DNA of 16,602 nt from an uncultured Prevotella sp. (GTDB taxonomy: Bacteria; Bacteroidota; Bacteroidia; Bacteroidales; Bacteroidaceae): positions 1 through 16,602 of the forward strand of contig CAKPTK010000042.1 in assembly GCA_934190685.1 (NCBI GenBank), read 5' to 3'. This document shows, piece by piece, positions 1-7,860 of this stretch. The position numbers were made by a program, and so were the translations under genes. The notes below the pieces were generated by a model. It ran no database searches, was not told where the DNA came from, and saw nothing but the letters and a program-made list of their open reading frames with translations. Position 1 is the first letter of the stretch, and each line of letters begins with the position of its first letter.

Positions 1-71
1 TTGGTAGACACGAGGGACTTAAAATCCCTTGGCCAGTAATGGCTGTGCGGGTTCGAGTCCCGCTCGCGGCA
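1..71 (+). tRNA. tRNA-Leu (anticodon UAA), 5' end outside the window
   Basis: The 3' part of a class II tRNA. The anticodon stem is AGGGA (13-17) paired with TCCCT (25-29) around the 7-base loop CTTAAAA, giving anticodon TAA at 20-22. A long variable arm follows (about 30-46). The T-arm is GCGGG (47-51), loop TTCGAGT, CCCGC (59-63). The 3' acceptor strand is TCGCGGC (64-70) with discriminator A at 71. No CCA is encoded after the discriminator. The 5' acceptor strand and part of the D-arm lie before the window. Anticodon and long variable arm both fit leucine. Confidence 0.95.
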
Positions 72-95
72 CTTTTGTTTTCTAAAATTTATATT

Positions 96-1772
96 ATGCA
101 AAAGAATCTAATCTTATCTCTTTCAGCGGTATCTCTTTTGATGATGTCTTCTTGCTCCGGCAAGCTGAAAGATTTGTCTGCAGACAATTTTACTGTAACC
201 CCTAACCCACTTGAGACACAAGGTGGACAGGTATCCGCTACCATCGACGGTACTTTCCCACAAAAGTATATGAAGAAAAAGGCCGTTGTTACAGTTATTC
301 CACAACTTCGTTATGCCGGTCAGAGCACCGATGGTGCCGGTCAGACCTTCCAGGGCGAGAAAGTGCTGGGCAACGACCAGGTCATTCAGTATAAGGTTGG
401 CGGAAAGTATACAATGAAAACTTCTTTCGCCTATAAGCCCGAGATGCAGAAGAGCGACCTCTATCTGACTTTCGACGCCAAGGTGGGCAACAAGAAGGTG
501 GAAGTGCCCGCCGTGAAGGTGGCAGACGGTGTCATCGCCACTTCTGAACTCTACAAGCAGGCACTCGCCAACGCCGGTGCCTGCATCGCTCCCGACTCTT
601 TCCAACGTGTGAGAGCACAGAAGCAGGAGGCCAATATCAAGTATCTCATCAATCAGGCCAATATCCGCAAGAGCGAATTGAAGAACAACTCTGTCAAGGA
701 GTTCGTGAGTATGTTGAAGAAAATCAATGCTGACCAGAAGGGTTTGAACATGAAGAATGTAGAGGTGCTTGCCTATGCCTCTCCAGATGGCGGCGTGAGC
801 TTCAACGACAAACTCGCCAGCAAGCGTCAGGGCACATCCGAGAACTATGTGAAGGATGCCCTCAAGAAAAACAAGATGAACGCTGACATCGACGCCAACT
901 ATACCGCACAGGACTGGGACGGTTTCCAGCAGCTCGTTTCTGCCTCCAACCTCCAGGACAAGGACGTGATTCTCCGTGTGCTCTCTATGTATAAGGATCC
1001 TCAGGAGCGTGAGCAGCAGATCCGCAACATGTCTTCAGCCTTCCGTGAGTTGGCAGACGGCATCTTGCCAGAACTCCGCCGTGCTCGCTTGATCATCAAC
1101 TATGAGACTGTAGGTCGCAGCGATGACGAAATCAAGCAACAGTATGCCGACGATGCCAGCAAGCTCAGCGCAGACGAGTTGCTCTATTGCGCTACACTTA
1201 CCAACGATGCCAACAAGAAAGAGGAAATATATAAGAAGGCAGCAGAACTCTATCCTAACGACTATCGCACTTACAACAATGCGGCAGCCATGGCTTTCAA
1301 CAAGGGCGACGAGGCTGAGGCTAACAGTTATCTACAGAAGGCTTTCGGTGCAGACCAGAAGTCACCAGAGGCTAACGCCAACCTCGCACTCATGGCTTTG
1401 AAGAACGGCAATCTGCAGCAGGCCGAGGCTTATGTGGCAAAAGCCAACGATGCCAATGACCTCAACCAGGTGCTCGGCAATCTGAACATCGCCAAAGGCA
1501 ACTATGCCCAGGCTCAAGACTACCTCAAGGGTTCTGACAACAACAGCGCCGCTCTCGCACAGATTCTCAACAAAGACTATGCTACAGCCGACGCAACTCT
1601 GCGCAATATCAAGAACAAGGACGGCATGACCTATTATCTCCAAGCGCTGCTTGCCGCTCGTCAGGGTGACAACACAACCGCCGCTTCTTGCCTGCGCACA
1701 GCTGTTCAGAAGGATCCAAAGCTCGCTCAGTATGCAGCCAACGATCTTGAGCTCAGCAAGGTAAGCAAATAA
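96..1772 (+). CDS. Lipoprotein with OmpA-like domain and TPR-like repeats
   Basis: A 558-residue predicted lipoprotein. The signal peptide is residues 1-19 with lipobox LLMMSSC, so Cys20 would be lipidated. Residues about 25-150 form a beta-rich N-terminal region. Residues about 180-340 resemble the Bacteroidetes form of the OmpA C-terminal domain: strand VEVLAYASPDG, then N.KLASKRQ, later DWDGFQQLV, DPQEREQQI and LPELRRARLIINYE. This suggests contact with peptidoglycan or outer-membrane organisation. Residues about 355-548 are helical repeats of TPR type (for example YPNDYRTYNNAAAMAFNKG and ANANLALMALKNGNLQQAE). The ATG at 96 is chosen because the upstream in-frame ATG at 39 lies inside the tRNA and would spoil the signal peptide. 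The gene starts only 24 bases after the tRNA, so read-through from the tRNA promoter is possible. The next gene begins 9 bases after its stop. The exact role is not known. Confidence 0.88.
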   Translation: MQKNLILSLSAVSLLMMSSCSGKLKDLSADNFTVTPNPLETQGGQVSATIDGTFPQKYMKKKAVVTVIPQLRYAGQSTDGAGQTFQGEKVLGNDQVIQYKVGGKYTMKTSFAYKPEMQKSDLYLTFDAKVGNKKVEVPAVKVADGVIATSELYKQALANAGACIAPDSFQRVRAQKQEANIKYLINQANIRKSELKNNSVKEFVSMLKKINADQKGLNMKNVEVLAYASPDGGVSFNDKLASKRQGTSENYVKDALKKNKMNADIDANYTAQDWDGFQQLVSASNLQDKDVILRVLSMYKDPQEREQQIRNMSSAFRELADGILPELRRARLIINYETVGRSDDEIKQQYADDASKLSADELLYCATLTNDANKKEEIYKKAAELYPNDYRTYNNAAAMAFNKGDEAEANSYLQKAFGADQKSPEANANLALMALKNGNLQQAEAYVAKANDANDLNQVLGNLNIAKGNYAQAQDYLKGSDNNSAALAQILNKDYATADATLRNIKNKDGMTYYLQALLAARQGDNTTAASCLRTAVQKDPKLAQYAANDLELSKVSK

Positions 1773-1781
1773 TCATTGTAA

Positions 1782-2774
1782 ATGAAGAAACTATCATATC
1801 TTCTATTACTCACCCTGGTTTTGGTTTCATGCGGCACGTCAAGTGACCACTTCAAGCTTGAAGGCCGCTTTCTCAACCTCAACCAGGGTGAGTTTTATGT
1901 ATACAGTAACGACGGCGGCGTGGCTGGCGTCGACACTATCAAGGTGAATGGCGGGCGGTTTACCTATGAGACTACGTGTACCCGTCCGTTGGTGCTGATG
2001 CTCGTGTTCCCTAATTTCTCCGAACAACCCGTCTTCGCCGAACCCGGCAAGTCGGTGAAAATCTCGGCGGACGCCTCTCACTTGAAGCAAATGGAAGTGA
2101 AAGGCACCAAGGACAACGAGTTGATGACCCAGTTCCGTGAACGGTGTTTGCAAGCCTCTCCACCGGAAGAACGCAAGTATGCCGAGGAGTTTATCCATGA
2201 AAATCCAAGTTCCCCCGTGAGTGTTTACTTGGTGTTCCGTTATTTCATGCAGCAACCCAACGCTGATTTCCTCCGCGCCTCTCAAATGCTTTCCACTTTG
2301 GCACAGACACAGACTTCGAACCCTTGGCTGGGCCGTCTGCGAGATCAAGCCGAACGCATGAACAAGTTGTCCATAGGCGCTCCTTTGCCTCCCTTCTCCG
2401 CCATAGACATGAATGGCAAGCCAGTGACCAACAAAGACTTGTCTTCAGACATAGGTGTGATTACAGTGTGGGCTTCCTGGAATTTCGACAGTCAGAACAT
2501 TCAGCGCATCCTCAAACAGCAACAACGCAAAAAAGGCGGTAGACTCCGCCTGGTGAGTATCTGTCTTGATGCCAGCAAGCGCGACTGCCGGATGAATATG
2601 GACCGCGACTCTATCTCATGGCCCACGATTTGTGACGGGCAGATGTTTGATTGCCCAGCCTTGAGACATTTGGGACTGGGCAATGTGCCCGACAATATTC
2701 TTGTCCAAAAAGGAAAGGTAGTGGCCCGCGGTCTCAATGCCCAAGCCTTGCAAGAGCGGCTGGAAAACCTTTAA
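1782..2774 (+). CDS. Thioredoxin-fold lipoprotein (DUF4369/TlpA-like) lacking the CxxC motif
   Basis: A 330-residue predicted lipoprotein with signal peptide ending in LVLVSC (Cys17). Residues about 23-125 resemble the DUF4369 beta domain commonly found ahead of TlpA-like thioredoxin domains in Bacteroidetes (FKLEGRF.NL..GEFYVY, later VKGTKDNELM..F). A helical stretch follows, then a TlpA/AhpC-type domain from about 196: IGAPLPPFSAIDMNGKPV and VITVWASW. At the place of the redox motif the sequence reads WASW-N-F-D-S (residues 230-237), so both cysteines are replaced by Asn234 and Ser237. The cis-proline region is kept (NVPDNILV, Pro303). The fold looks intact but thiol-disulfide exchange at this site is not expected; a binding or structural role in the cell envelope is more likely. 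It lies 9 bases after the OmpA-like lipoprotein gene and 33 bases before the ComM-family gene, so the three are probably cotranscribed. Confidence 0.85.
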   Translation: MKKLSYLLLLTLVLVSCGTSSDHFKLEGRFLNLNQGEFYVYSNDGGVAGVDTIKVNGGRFTYETTCTRPLVLMLVFPNFSEQPVFAEPGKSVKISADASHLKQMEVKGTKDNELMTQFRERCLQASPPEERKYAEEFIHENPSSPVSVYLVFRYFMQQPNADFLRASQMLSTLAQTQTSNPWLGRLRDQAERMNKLSIGAPLPPFSAIDMNGKPVTNKDLSSDIGVITVWASWNFDSQNIQRILKQQQRKKGGRLRLVSICLDASKRDCRMNMDRDSISWPTICDGQMFDCPALRHLGLGNVPDNILVQKGKVVARGLNAQALQERLENL

Positions 2775-2807
2775 AACCATTTCGTTAGATTCAAACCACC
2801 GACCGTT

Positions 2808-4350
2808 ATGTTAGCAAAAACTTACAGCGCCGCCGTCAACGGCTTGCAGGTGACCCCCGTCACCGTGGAAGTGAATATCACCCGTGGTGTGCAATACCAT
2901 CTTACCGGACTGGGCGACGGTGCCGTGAAAGAGAGCCGTGACCGCTTGATGGCTGCCTTGCCCAATAGCGGATTCAAGTTTCCTGTTGCCGACATCACGG
3001 TCAACATGGCACCTGCAGACCTGCGAAAAGAGGGCAGTGGGTTCGACCTGCCTTTAGCCATTGGCATTCTTGCGGCATCTGGTCATGTGCAGGAAGAGCA
3101 CCTTGAACATTACATGCTGGTGGGAGAATTGAGTCTTGACGGCACACTCCAACCCGTCCGTGGCTGTTTGCCCATCGCCATTCAGGCACGCAAAGATCAT
3201 TACAAAGGACTGATTGTCCCCAAGCAGAATGTATGCGAGGCGGCAGTGGTCAACAATCTGGAAGTATATGGTATGGAGAAGCTGTTGGATGTAGTACAGT
3301 TTCTCAATGGCAATTCAGACATTGAACCGACCATCGTGGACACCCGCAAGGAGTTCTACGAGCACCAATATAAATTTGAACTGGACTTTGCCGATGTGCG
3401 TGGACAAGAGTCGGTGAAACGAGCCCTTGAGGTGGCGGCAGCCGGTGGTCACAATCTCATTATGATTGGTCCTCCAGGTTCCGGCAAGTCTATGATGGCA
3501 AAACGTTTGCCATCCATCCTTCCGCCCCTTTCCTTGTCAGAGAGCTTGGAGACAACGCAGATACATTCCATCGCAGGAAAGCTATCGCAAGATACATCTC
3601 TTATCTCCCAGCGTCCCTTCCGCTCTCCCCATCACACCATTTCTCAAGTGGCATTGGTCGGTGGCGGCAGCAATCCACAGCCTGGAGAAATATCCTTGGC
3701 ACACAATGGCGTGCTGTTTGCCGATGAACTGCCCGAATTCAACAAGGCGACACTTGAAGTGCTGCGCCAGCCCCTGGAAGACCGCAAGATAACCATTTCG
3801 CGTGCTAAATACACCATAGAATATCCTTGTTCCTTTATGTTTGTCGCCTCGATGAACCCATGTCCGTGTGGTTACTATGGCGATCCCACTCATCATTGCG
3901 TCTGTACTCCCGGTCAGATACAGCGTTATATGAACAAAATCAGCGGACCATTACTCGACCGTATAGACATCCAATGCGAGATTACTCCAGTGCCTTTCAG
4001 CGACATCTCCAAGGCTGCCCAGGGAGAACCGAGCAGCGTGATTCGTGAACGGGTTATCAAAGCGCGCCATATACAAGAGGAACGCTATAAAGACTATAAA
4101 GGAATCCATTGCAATGCCCAGATGAGCGAGCGCATGATTCATCAGTATGCCGAACCTGATGAAGCTGGTATACGGATGCTACGGATGGCGATGGAGAAAC
4201 TCTCTTTATCGTGCCTATAATCGTATCCTCAAAGTTGCCCGCACCATTGCAGACCTTGCCGGAAGCGAGACTGTCAAGACAGAACACATAGCCGAAGCCA
4301 TCGGCTATCGCAACCTTGACCGTGGTGATTGGGCGGAAAGAGGAATGTAG
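2808..4350 (+). pseudogene. comM: YifB/ComM-family Mg-chelatase-like AAA+ ATPase, frameshifted near the C-terminus
   Basis: The intact frame runs from the ATG at 2808 to a TAA at 4218-4220 (470 residues). It has the Lon-like N-terminal domain (about 20-165, with SGFDLPLAIGILAASG), Walker A GPPGSGKS at 221-228, Walker B GVLFADELPEF at 301-311, the family Cys/His cluster PCPCGYYGD..HHCVC (Cys352, 354, 364, 366), and the start of the C-terminal domain ([23 protein letters not shown]). The expected ending then continues in another frame from about 4210: [29 protein letters not shown], stopping at TAG 4348-4350. Compared with the usual family wording [11 protein letters not shown], about five bases seem to be missing around 4208-4210. 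ComM of Gram-negative bacteria is a branch-migration helicase used in natural transformation; a role here is inferred from family. Either the gene is disrupted or the assembly has an error at this point. The truncated product would keep the ATPase core but lose about 45 residues of the C-terminal helical domain. Confidence 0.85.
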
Positions 4351-4360
4351 TTTTTGATAG

Positions 4361-4403
4361 AACAAGAAAAGGACAGCTCTAAAACGGCTGTCCTTTTCTT
4401 GTT
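4361..4403. terminator. Bidirectional rho-independent terminator between convergent genes
   Basis: A perfect 17-base inverted repeat: AACAAGAAAAGGACAGC (4361-4377) and GCTGTCCTTTTCTTGTT (4387-4403) with a 9-base loop. The outer stem is A/T-rich, so it provides a U-rich run for transcripts from either side. It lies between the stop of the ComM-family gene (4350) and the stop of the sulfatase (4416), serving both. Confidence 0.9.
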
Positions 4404-4415
4404 AAGATGGAATCA

Positions 4416-5996
4416 TTATTTGTCTAATGTGGAGACAGAGGATTGCAGGGGCATTGTGATGGGGAACATGGTGCTGTTGCGATGCTCATGATGAATGTAG
4501 CTCACCAATTGATTGACGATGTCAGGATGCTCGGCTGCCACATCATGGTCTTCATGAATGTCTGTAGCCAGATTGTACAGATGGGGGACACCTTTGATGA
4601 CGACCAATTTCCAATCATTCCACCGCACGCCAAACTGATCCGTCTCGGAGTATTCCCAATAGAGATAAGGGTGTTGTTTCTGTTGCTTCTCTCCCAATAG
4701 GGTGGGCAGGAAAGAAATGCCGTCGAAACCATCACCCGCCAACCGCTTGTTAGTGTAACGGCGTTCGAAATTCTTGATGCCCGCCAGGTCGCAGAAGGTG
4801 GGCAGGATGTCATAGAACGCTATCTGCTGGTCTGTGGAGGTTGATGCCTTGATATGTCCGGGCCAGCGCACGATGAACGGAATGCGGATGCCACCCTCGT
4901 AGCACTGACGTTTCAATCCCTTCAACTTTCCGTCGCGACCGAAGAAAGTAGGGTCGGCTCCACCCTCCTCGTGAGGTCCGTTGTCGCTGGTGAAGATGAC
5001 GATGGTATTGTCGTCCAATCCTTTCTCTTTCAACTTCTGCAGAATCTCCCCGACATAAATATCCAATCGGCTTATCATGGCTGCAAATTGGGCATGTGTG
5101 TGTTCTGTGGGGTTGTAGCGAGATTGCAGTTTTCCGCCCCATGTCTTGTCCTCAAAGAATTTCTTCTTGTAGTAATTCAGCAGAGAGTCGCGTGGCTGTA
5201 CGAGTTCTGCATGAGGAATCGTGTAGGTGAGAAAAGTGATGAAGGGATGAGAGGCATCCTGCTTGTCAAGCCATTCCAAGGCACGTTGGTGGATCATGTC
5301 TGCTGAATATTGAGGGCGGTTTTCATAGCCGTCACCGAACATCGGCCACTTGATATTCTCTTCCAACACCACCCGGTGAGTGGTTGAGTCGCCTTTCTCC
5401 CGGCTGTATTCGTTGAGGAAGTTGGGATAATACAGGTGGGCCGTGGTCTGGCAAATATAGCCATAATAGTCGTCAATGCCACGCTTGTCGGGTGTGGATA
5501 CAGAACCCTCATAGCCGCCACCCCATTTGCCGAACATGCTGGTGCGGTAGCCATTGTCCTTCATGATTTCCGGCAGAATCTTGTGGCTGGGGTCATAGGG
5601 TTCTTGACCTACCAGACTCCAGTCTTGGTTCTTGCCATACATAATAGGCTTGGACTTCCGGGCATAACCCTTATTGCCTCGTATCAGCGTGTGTCCTGTG
5701 TGCTGTCCAGTCATCAGTGTGGCTCTGGACGGGGCACTGACGGGTGCTCCGGCATAGGCTTGAGTGAACCGCATGCCTTCTGCTGCCATTTTGTCGATAT
5801 GCGGCGTCTCGATATAGGGCTGTCCATAACATCCCAAATCGCCATATCCCAAGTCGTCAGCCATGATATAGACGATATTGGGCTTCTTGGGATTGTTCTT
5901 CCCTGCACCCATGGCGAAAGTGGGAATGAAAGCCATGGTACCGATAGCCAATCGGTAGCAGGTGTCTTTGTTTGTTTTACCTTTTATTTGTCTCAT
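4416..5996 (-). CDS. Ser-type sulfatase (arylsulfatase family S1), exported
   Basis: A 526-residue sulfatase of the alkaline-phosphatase superfamily. The N-terminus has a basic stretch and a hydrophobic segment (about 12-31) read as a signal peptide, followed by the catalytic domain opening KPNIVYIMADDLGYGD. Metal ligands Asp47/Asp48 and later Asp338/Asn339 (TSDNGPH) are present. The active-site motif is S-A-P-S-R (87-91): Ser87 would be oxidised to formylglycine, which in Bacteroides needs the radical-SAM enzyme anSME encoded elsewhere. Gly-Lys157-Trp, His262 (PHAE) and GKLKG (356-360) fit other substrate-site positions. It would remove sulfate esters from glycans in the periplasm or at the cell surface; the substrate cannot be named from sequence. 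The ATG at 5996 gives the full signal peptide; Met21 is a less likely start. It lies 93 bases downstream of the CBM96-like gene on the same strand, with a hairpin between them, and near a glycosidase-like gene, which points to shared work on a sulfated glycan. Confidence 0.93.
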   Translation of the reverse strand: MRQIKGKTNKDTCYRLAIGTMAFIPTFAMGAGKNNPKKPNIVYIMADDLGYGDLGCYGQPYIETPHIDKMAAEGMRFTQAYAGAPVSAPSRATLMTGQHTGHTLIRGNKGYARKSKPIMYGKNQDWSLVGQEPYDPSHKILPEIMKDNGYRTSMFGKWGGGYEGSVSTPDKRGIDDYYGYICQTTAHLYYPNFLNEYSREKGDSTTHRVVLEENIKWPMFGDGYENRPQYSADMIHQRALEWLDKQDASHPFITFLTYTIPHAELVQPRDSLLNYYKKKFFEDKTWGGKLQSRYNPTEHTHAQFAAMISRLDIYVGEILQKLKEKGLDDNTIVIFTSDNGPHEEGGADPTFFGRDGKLKGLKRQCYEGGIRIPFIVRWPGHIKASTSTDQQIAFYDILPTFCDLAGIKNFERRYTNKRLAGDGFDGISFLPTLLGEKQQKQHPYLYWEYSETDQFGVRWNDWKLVVIKGVPHLYNLATDIHEDHDVAAEHPDIVNQLVSYIHHEHRNSTMFPITMPLQSSVSTLDK

Positions 5997-6020
5997 AGGA
6001 CTTTATGATATAATATAAAG

Positions 6021-6063
6021 AGAGAAGATGAACATCTGTTGTATGCAAATGTTTATCTTCTCT
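6021..6063 (-). terminator. Hairpin terminator after the CBM96-like gene
   Basis: AGAGAAGATGAACAT (6021-6035) and ATGTTTATCTTCTCT (6049-6063) form a 15-base inverted repeat with one imperfect position, around a 13-base loop. Read on the minus strand, the stem is followed by CTTTATATTATAT, a weak U-rich tail. It lies 27 bases after the stop of the CBM96-like gene and upstream of the sulfatase start, so the sulfatase may depend on read-through or on a promoter not recognised here. Confidence 0.7.
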
Positions 6064-6089
6064 TGAAATGGGGTGTTCAAGCGAATGGA

Positions 6090-7673
6090 TTATTTGATGA
6101 CAACCTTCTTTCCATTGTGGATGTAGAGACCTTTGGCAGGTTTCTCCACCTTCATGCCTTGGAGGTTGTAATAAGCATCTTCGGCCTGGTTGGCTGCGTT
6201 TACATTGTTGATGCCTGTGGCGCTACCTGTTCCTGTGATATAGACAAGGTCGAGACCCTGGTTGTTGTTTCCACCTTTTTGGATGATGACAGGAGTGTCT
6301 TCTGTCAGGGTGAACTCATCTGTAGTCTGTTCGTCCCAGTTGATGGTGCCGGCAACAACCGAAACCTCCTGTGTGCCGATAGTAAACTTGAATTCTACAG
6401 ACGGTGTTTTGCTTGCGTCACAGAGAATGGCGTGAATCTTGTAAGTTCCAGCTTTGAGTGTGGTGAGTTTTATGCCCTCTTCATTGTCTACATAGGCAGA
6501 ACCAGCCAAGGAACTGCGAATGGCGGTGTTGCCGTTACCACACTTGGTCACGCCGTCAATCTCTTCACCTTCAGTAAAATAAACTACATCTGTGGTTTCG
6601 GAAGCTGTGTAGGTGATTTCCTTCACGAGCCCATCCTCAGTCAAGCCGAAGGACATTTGGAAACCCTTTTGGTCGGCACTCTGTGTCTTGTCTGTGGTGT
6701 AGAGTGTGCCGTTTGCGTTGAGGGCATAAGGGTAGCCTGGAGTTACTGTCTCTCCTTCAAAGGCTTTTCCGGGAATCTCTTTCAAAGTATTGCCCTCACC
6801 GTCAACACATTTCAGTGTATAGCTCCAAGTGTTGGCCTCGCGGAATTTTACGGTAATGACAGTGCTGCCGTCAGCGGCAAGCGCATTGTCGGCGGCGTCA
6901 TCGCTGTCATAGACATATTTCTTGCTGCCGTCGGTGCTGTAGATGGCTGCCTTCTCCTTGTCGGTAAGTTCCACCACCTTGCCTTGGTTGCCTTGCCCCT
7001 GGGTGCTGGCTTTAAGCTCGTTTCCTTGAGCGTCCACATACTTGACTGTATAGTTGGTAACGCTTGCAGCGTCGAGATATTCGAGCTTCAGAGTGATGTC
7101 TGAAACCAACTGCTCACGGGCAGTATAGGTGTAGATGCCGAAGCCGATGGTCTTGTCTGTGCAGGCATTGAGATAATTGGTGACATCAATGGTGAATGTC
7201 TTTGTGCTGGTTTTGATATTCACACCATTAGTTGTCTCGTCAATGTTGACGGCATTCAATATCTCGGCGGTATTAGTGTTGTTCCAAGTGGCAGTGGTAG
7301 CATCCCATCCTGTTCCCACTTGTGCTACTTGCACGTTGGAGTTCTTTTTAGACACGTTACATTTGGCCGTGATGCTCAACGTGGCTTTCTGTAAAGTCTG
7401 GCCAGCGAGTGTAGAGGATGCGTCGAATTTGGTCAAGATGACAGGGCCTGGGTAGTTGCTGCCGCTTTGTACTGCGAATACGCCACCGTTTACTTTGGAT
7501 TGAGAGCAAGTCCAAGTCGTAGCGTCGGCGTTGTACATTACTTGGTCTCCATTTTCACTTTGGATTTGGGTAGTTTGCACAGGCTTGAGGTCCTTGGTGT
7601 CTGCATAAGTGCTGGCAGAACCGGCAACAAGACTTGTGGCTACGAAAAGAACTTGAAGTAAAGTTTTGTTCAT
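6090..7673 (-). CDS. Secreted multidomain carbohydrate-binding-like protein (CBM96/DNRLRE-like) with C-terminal sorting-like tail
   Basis: A 527-residue exported protein with signal peptide MNKTLLQVLFVATSLVAGSA. Residues about 38-200 look like a DNRLRE/CBM96 beta-sandwich: repeated strands, the TGWDATTATWNN motif (121-132), and TIDVTNYLNA (161-170). Two related repeats follow, with YTVKYVDAQGNELK (208-221) and YTLKCVDGEGNTLK (285-298), of the MucBP-like type. A further beta-rich module (about 362-480) ends in LDLVYITGTG. The last 30 residues (YYNLQGMKVEKPAKGLYI..GKKVVIK) are typical of C-terminal domains in Prevotella surface proteins and resemble type IX secretion sorting tails. No catalytic motif is seen. 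The likely role is binding glycan at the cell surface next to the neighbouring sulfatase and glycosidase-like protein; this is inferred. It has its own promoter-like element and a terminator. Confidence 0.8.
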   Translation of the reverse strand: MNKTLLQVLFVATSLVAGSASTYADTKDLKPVQTTQIQSENGDQVMYNADATTWTCSQSKVNGGVFAVQSGSNYPGPVILTKFDASSTLAGQTLQKATLSITAKCNVSKKNSNVQVAQVGTGWDATTATWNNTNTAEILNAVNIDETTNGVNIKTSTKTFTIDVTNYLNACTDKTIGFGIYTYTAREQLVSDITLKLEYLDAASVTNYTVKYVDAQGNELKASTQGQGNQGKVVELTDKEKAAIYSTDGSKKYVYDSDDAADNALAADGSTVITVKFREANTWSYTLKCVDGEGNTLKEIPGKAFEGETVTPGYPYALNANGTLYTTDKTQSADQKGFQMSFGLTEDGLVKEITYTASETTDVVYFTEGEEIDGVTKCGNGNTAIRSSLAGSAYVDNEEGIKLTTLKAGTYKIHAILCDASKTPSVEFKFTIGTQEVSVVAGTINWDEQTTDEFTLTEDTPVIIQKGGNNNQGLDLVYITGTGSATGINNVNAANQAEDAYYNLQGMKVEKPAKGLYIHNGKKVVIK

Positions 7674-7740
7674 AATAATTGGTTTTAGTGGTTATTGTAT
7701 TGGATAATAGTTCCGATAGGGAATATTTTTCTATATTTGA

Positions 7741-7748
7741 CAAAGGTA
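7741..7748 (-). promoter_or_regulatory. Bacteroidetes -7 element for the CBM96-like gene
   Basis: On the minus strand the sequence reads TACCTTTG, a perfect match to the Bacteroidales -7 consensus TAnnTTTG. It lies 67 bases upstream of the start codon at 7673. The -33 region holds only weak TTTA/TTTT candidates. The expected start of transcription is a few bases downstream, leaving a 5' leader of roughly 60 bases. Confidence 0.6.
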
Positions 7749-7803
7749 AGTAATATTATGGAAAATGATAAATAAAGCGTATCTCTTTTAACATATGTTT
7801 AAA

Positions 7804-7845
7804 GAAGAGAGGACACTGCTGGTCTACAGCGCGTTTCCTCTCTTC
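7804..7845 (-). terminator. Hairpin terminator after the DUF4450/glycosidase-like gene
   Basis: GAAGAGAGGA (7804-7813) pairs with TCCTCTCTTC (7836-7845), and a second inner stem GCTG/CAGC (7818-7821 and 7827-7830) extends the fold. On the minus strand the stem begins 15 bases after the stop at 7861 and runs into TTTAAACAT. It separates this gene from the promoter of the next one. Confidence 0.65.
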
Positions 7846-7860
7846 ATGATGCGAATGGTT

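Noticed and set aside
39..95. Upstream in-frame ATG for the OmpA-like lipoprotein
   Set aside because: It lies inside the tRNA and would add 19 residues that hide the lipoprotein signal peptide; the ATG at 96 starts a normal signal.
4147..4350. Separate small gene starting at 4147
   Set aside because: Its first 21 codons are an out-of-frame reading of the ComM-family gene; only from about 4210 does it match the family, so it is the displaced C-terminus.
6039..7103. Long plus-strand open frame of 354 codons
   Set aside because: It is antisense to the CBM96-like gene, has Cys/Val-rich shadow-like composition and no promoter or recognisable domain.
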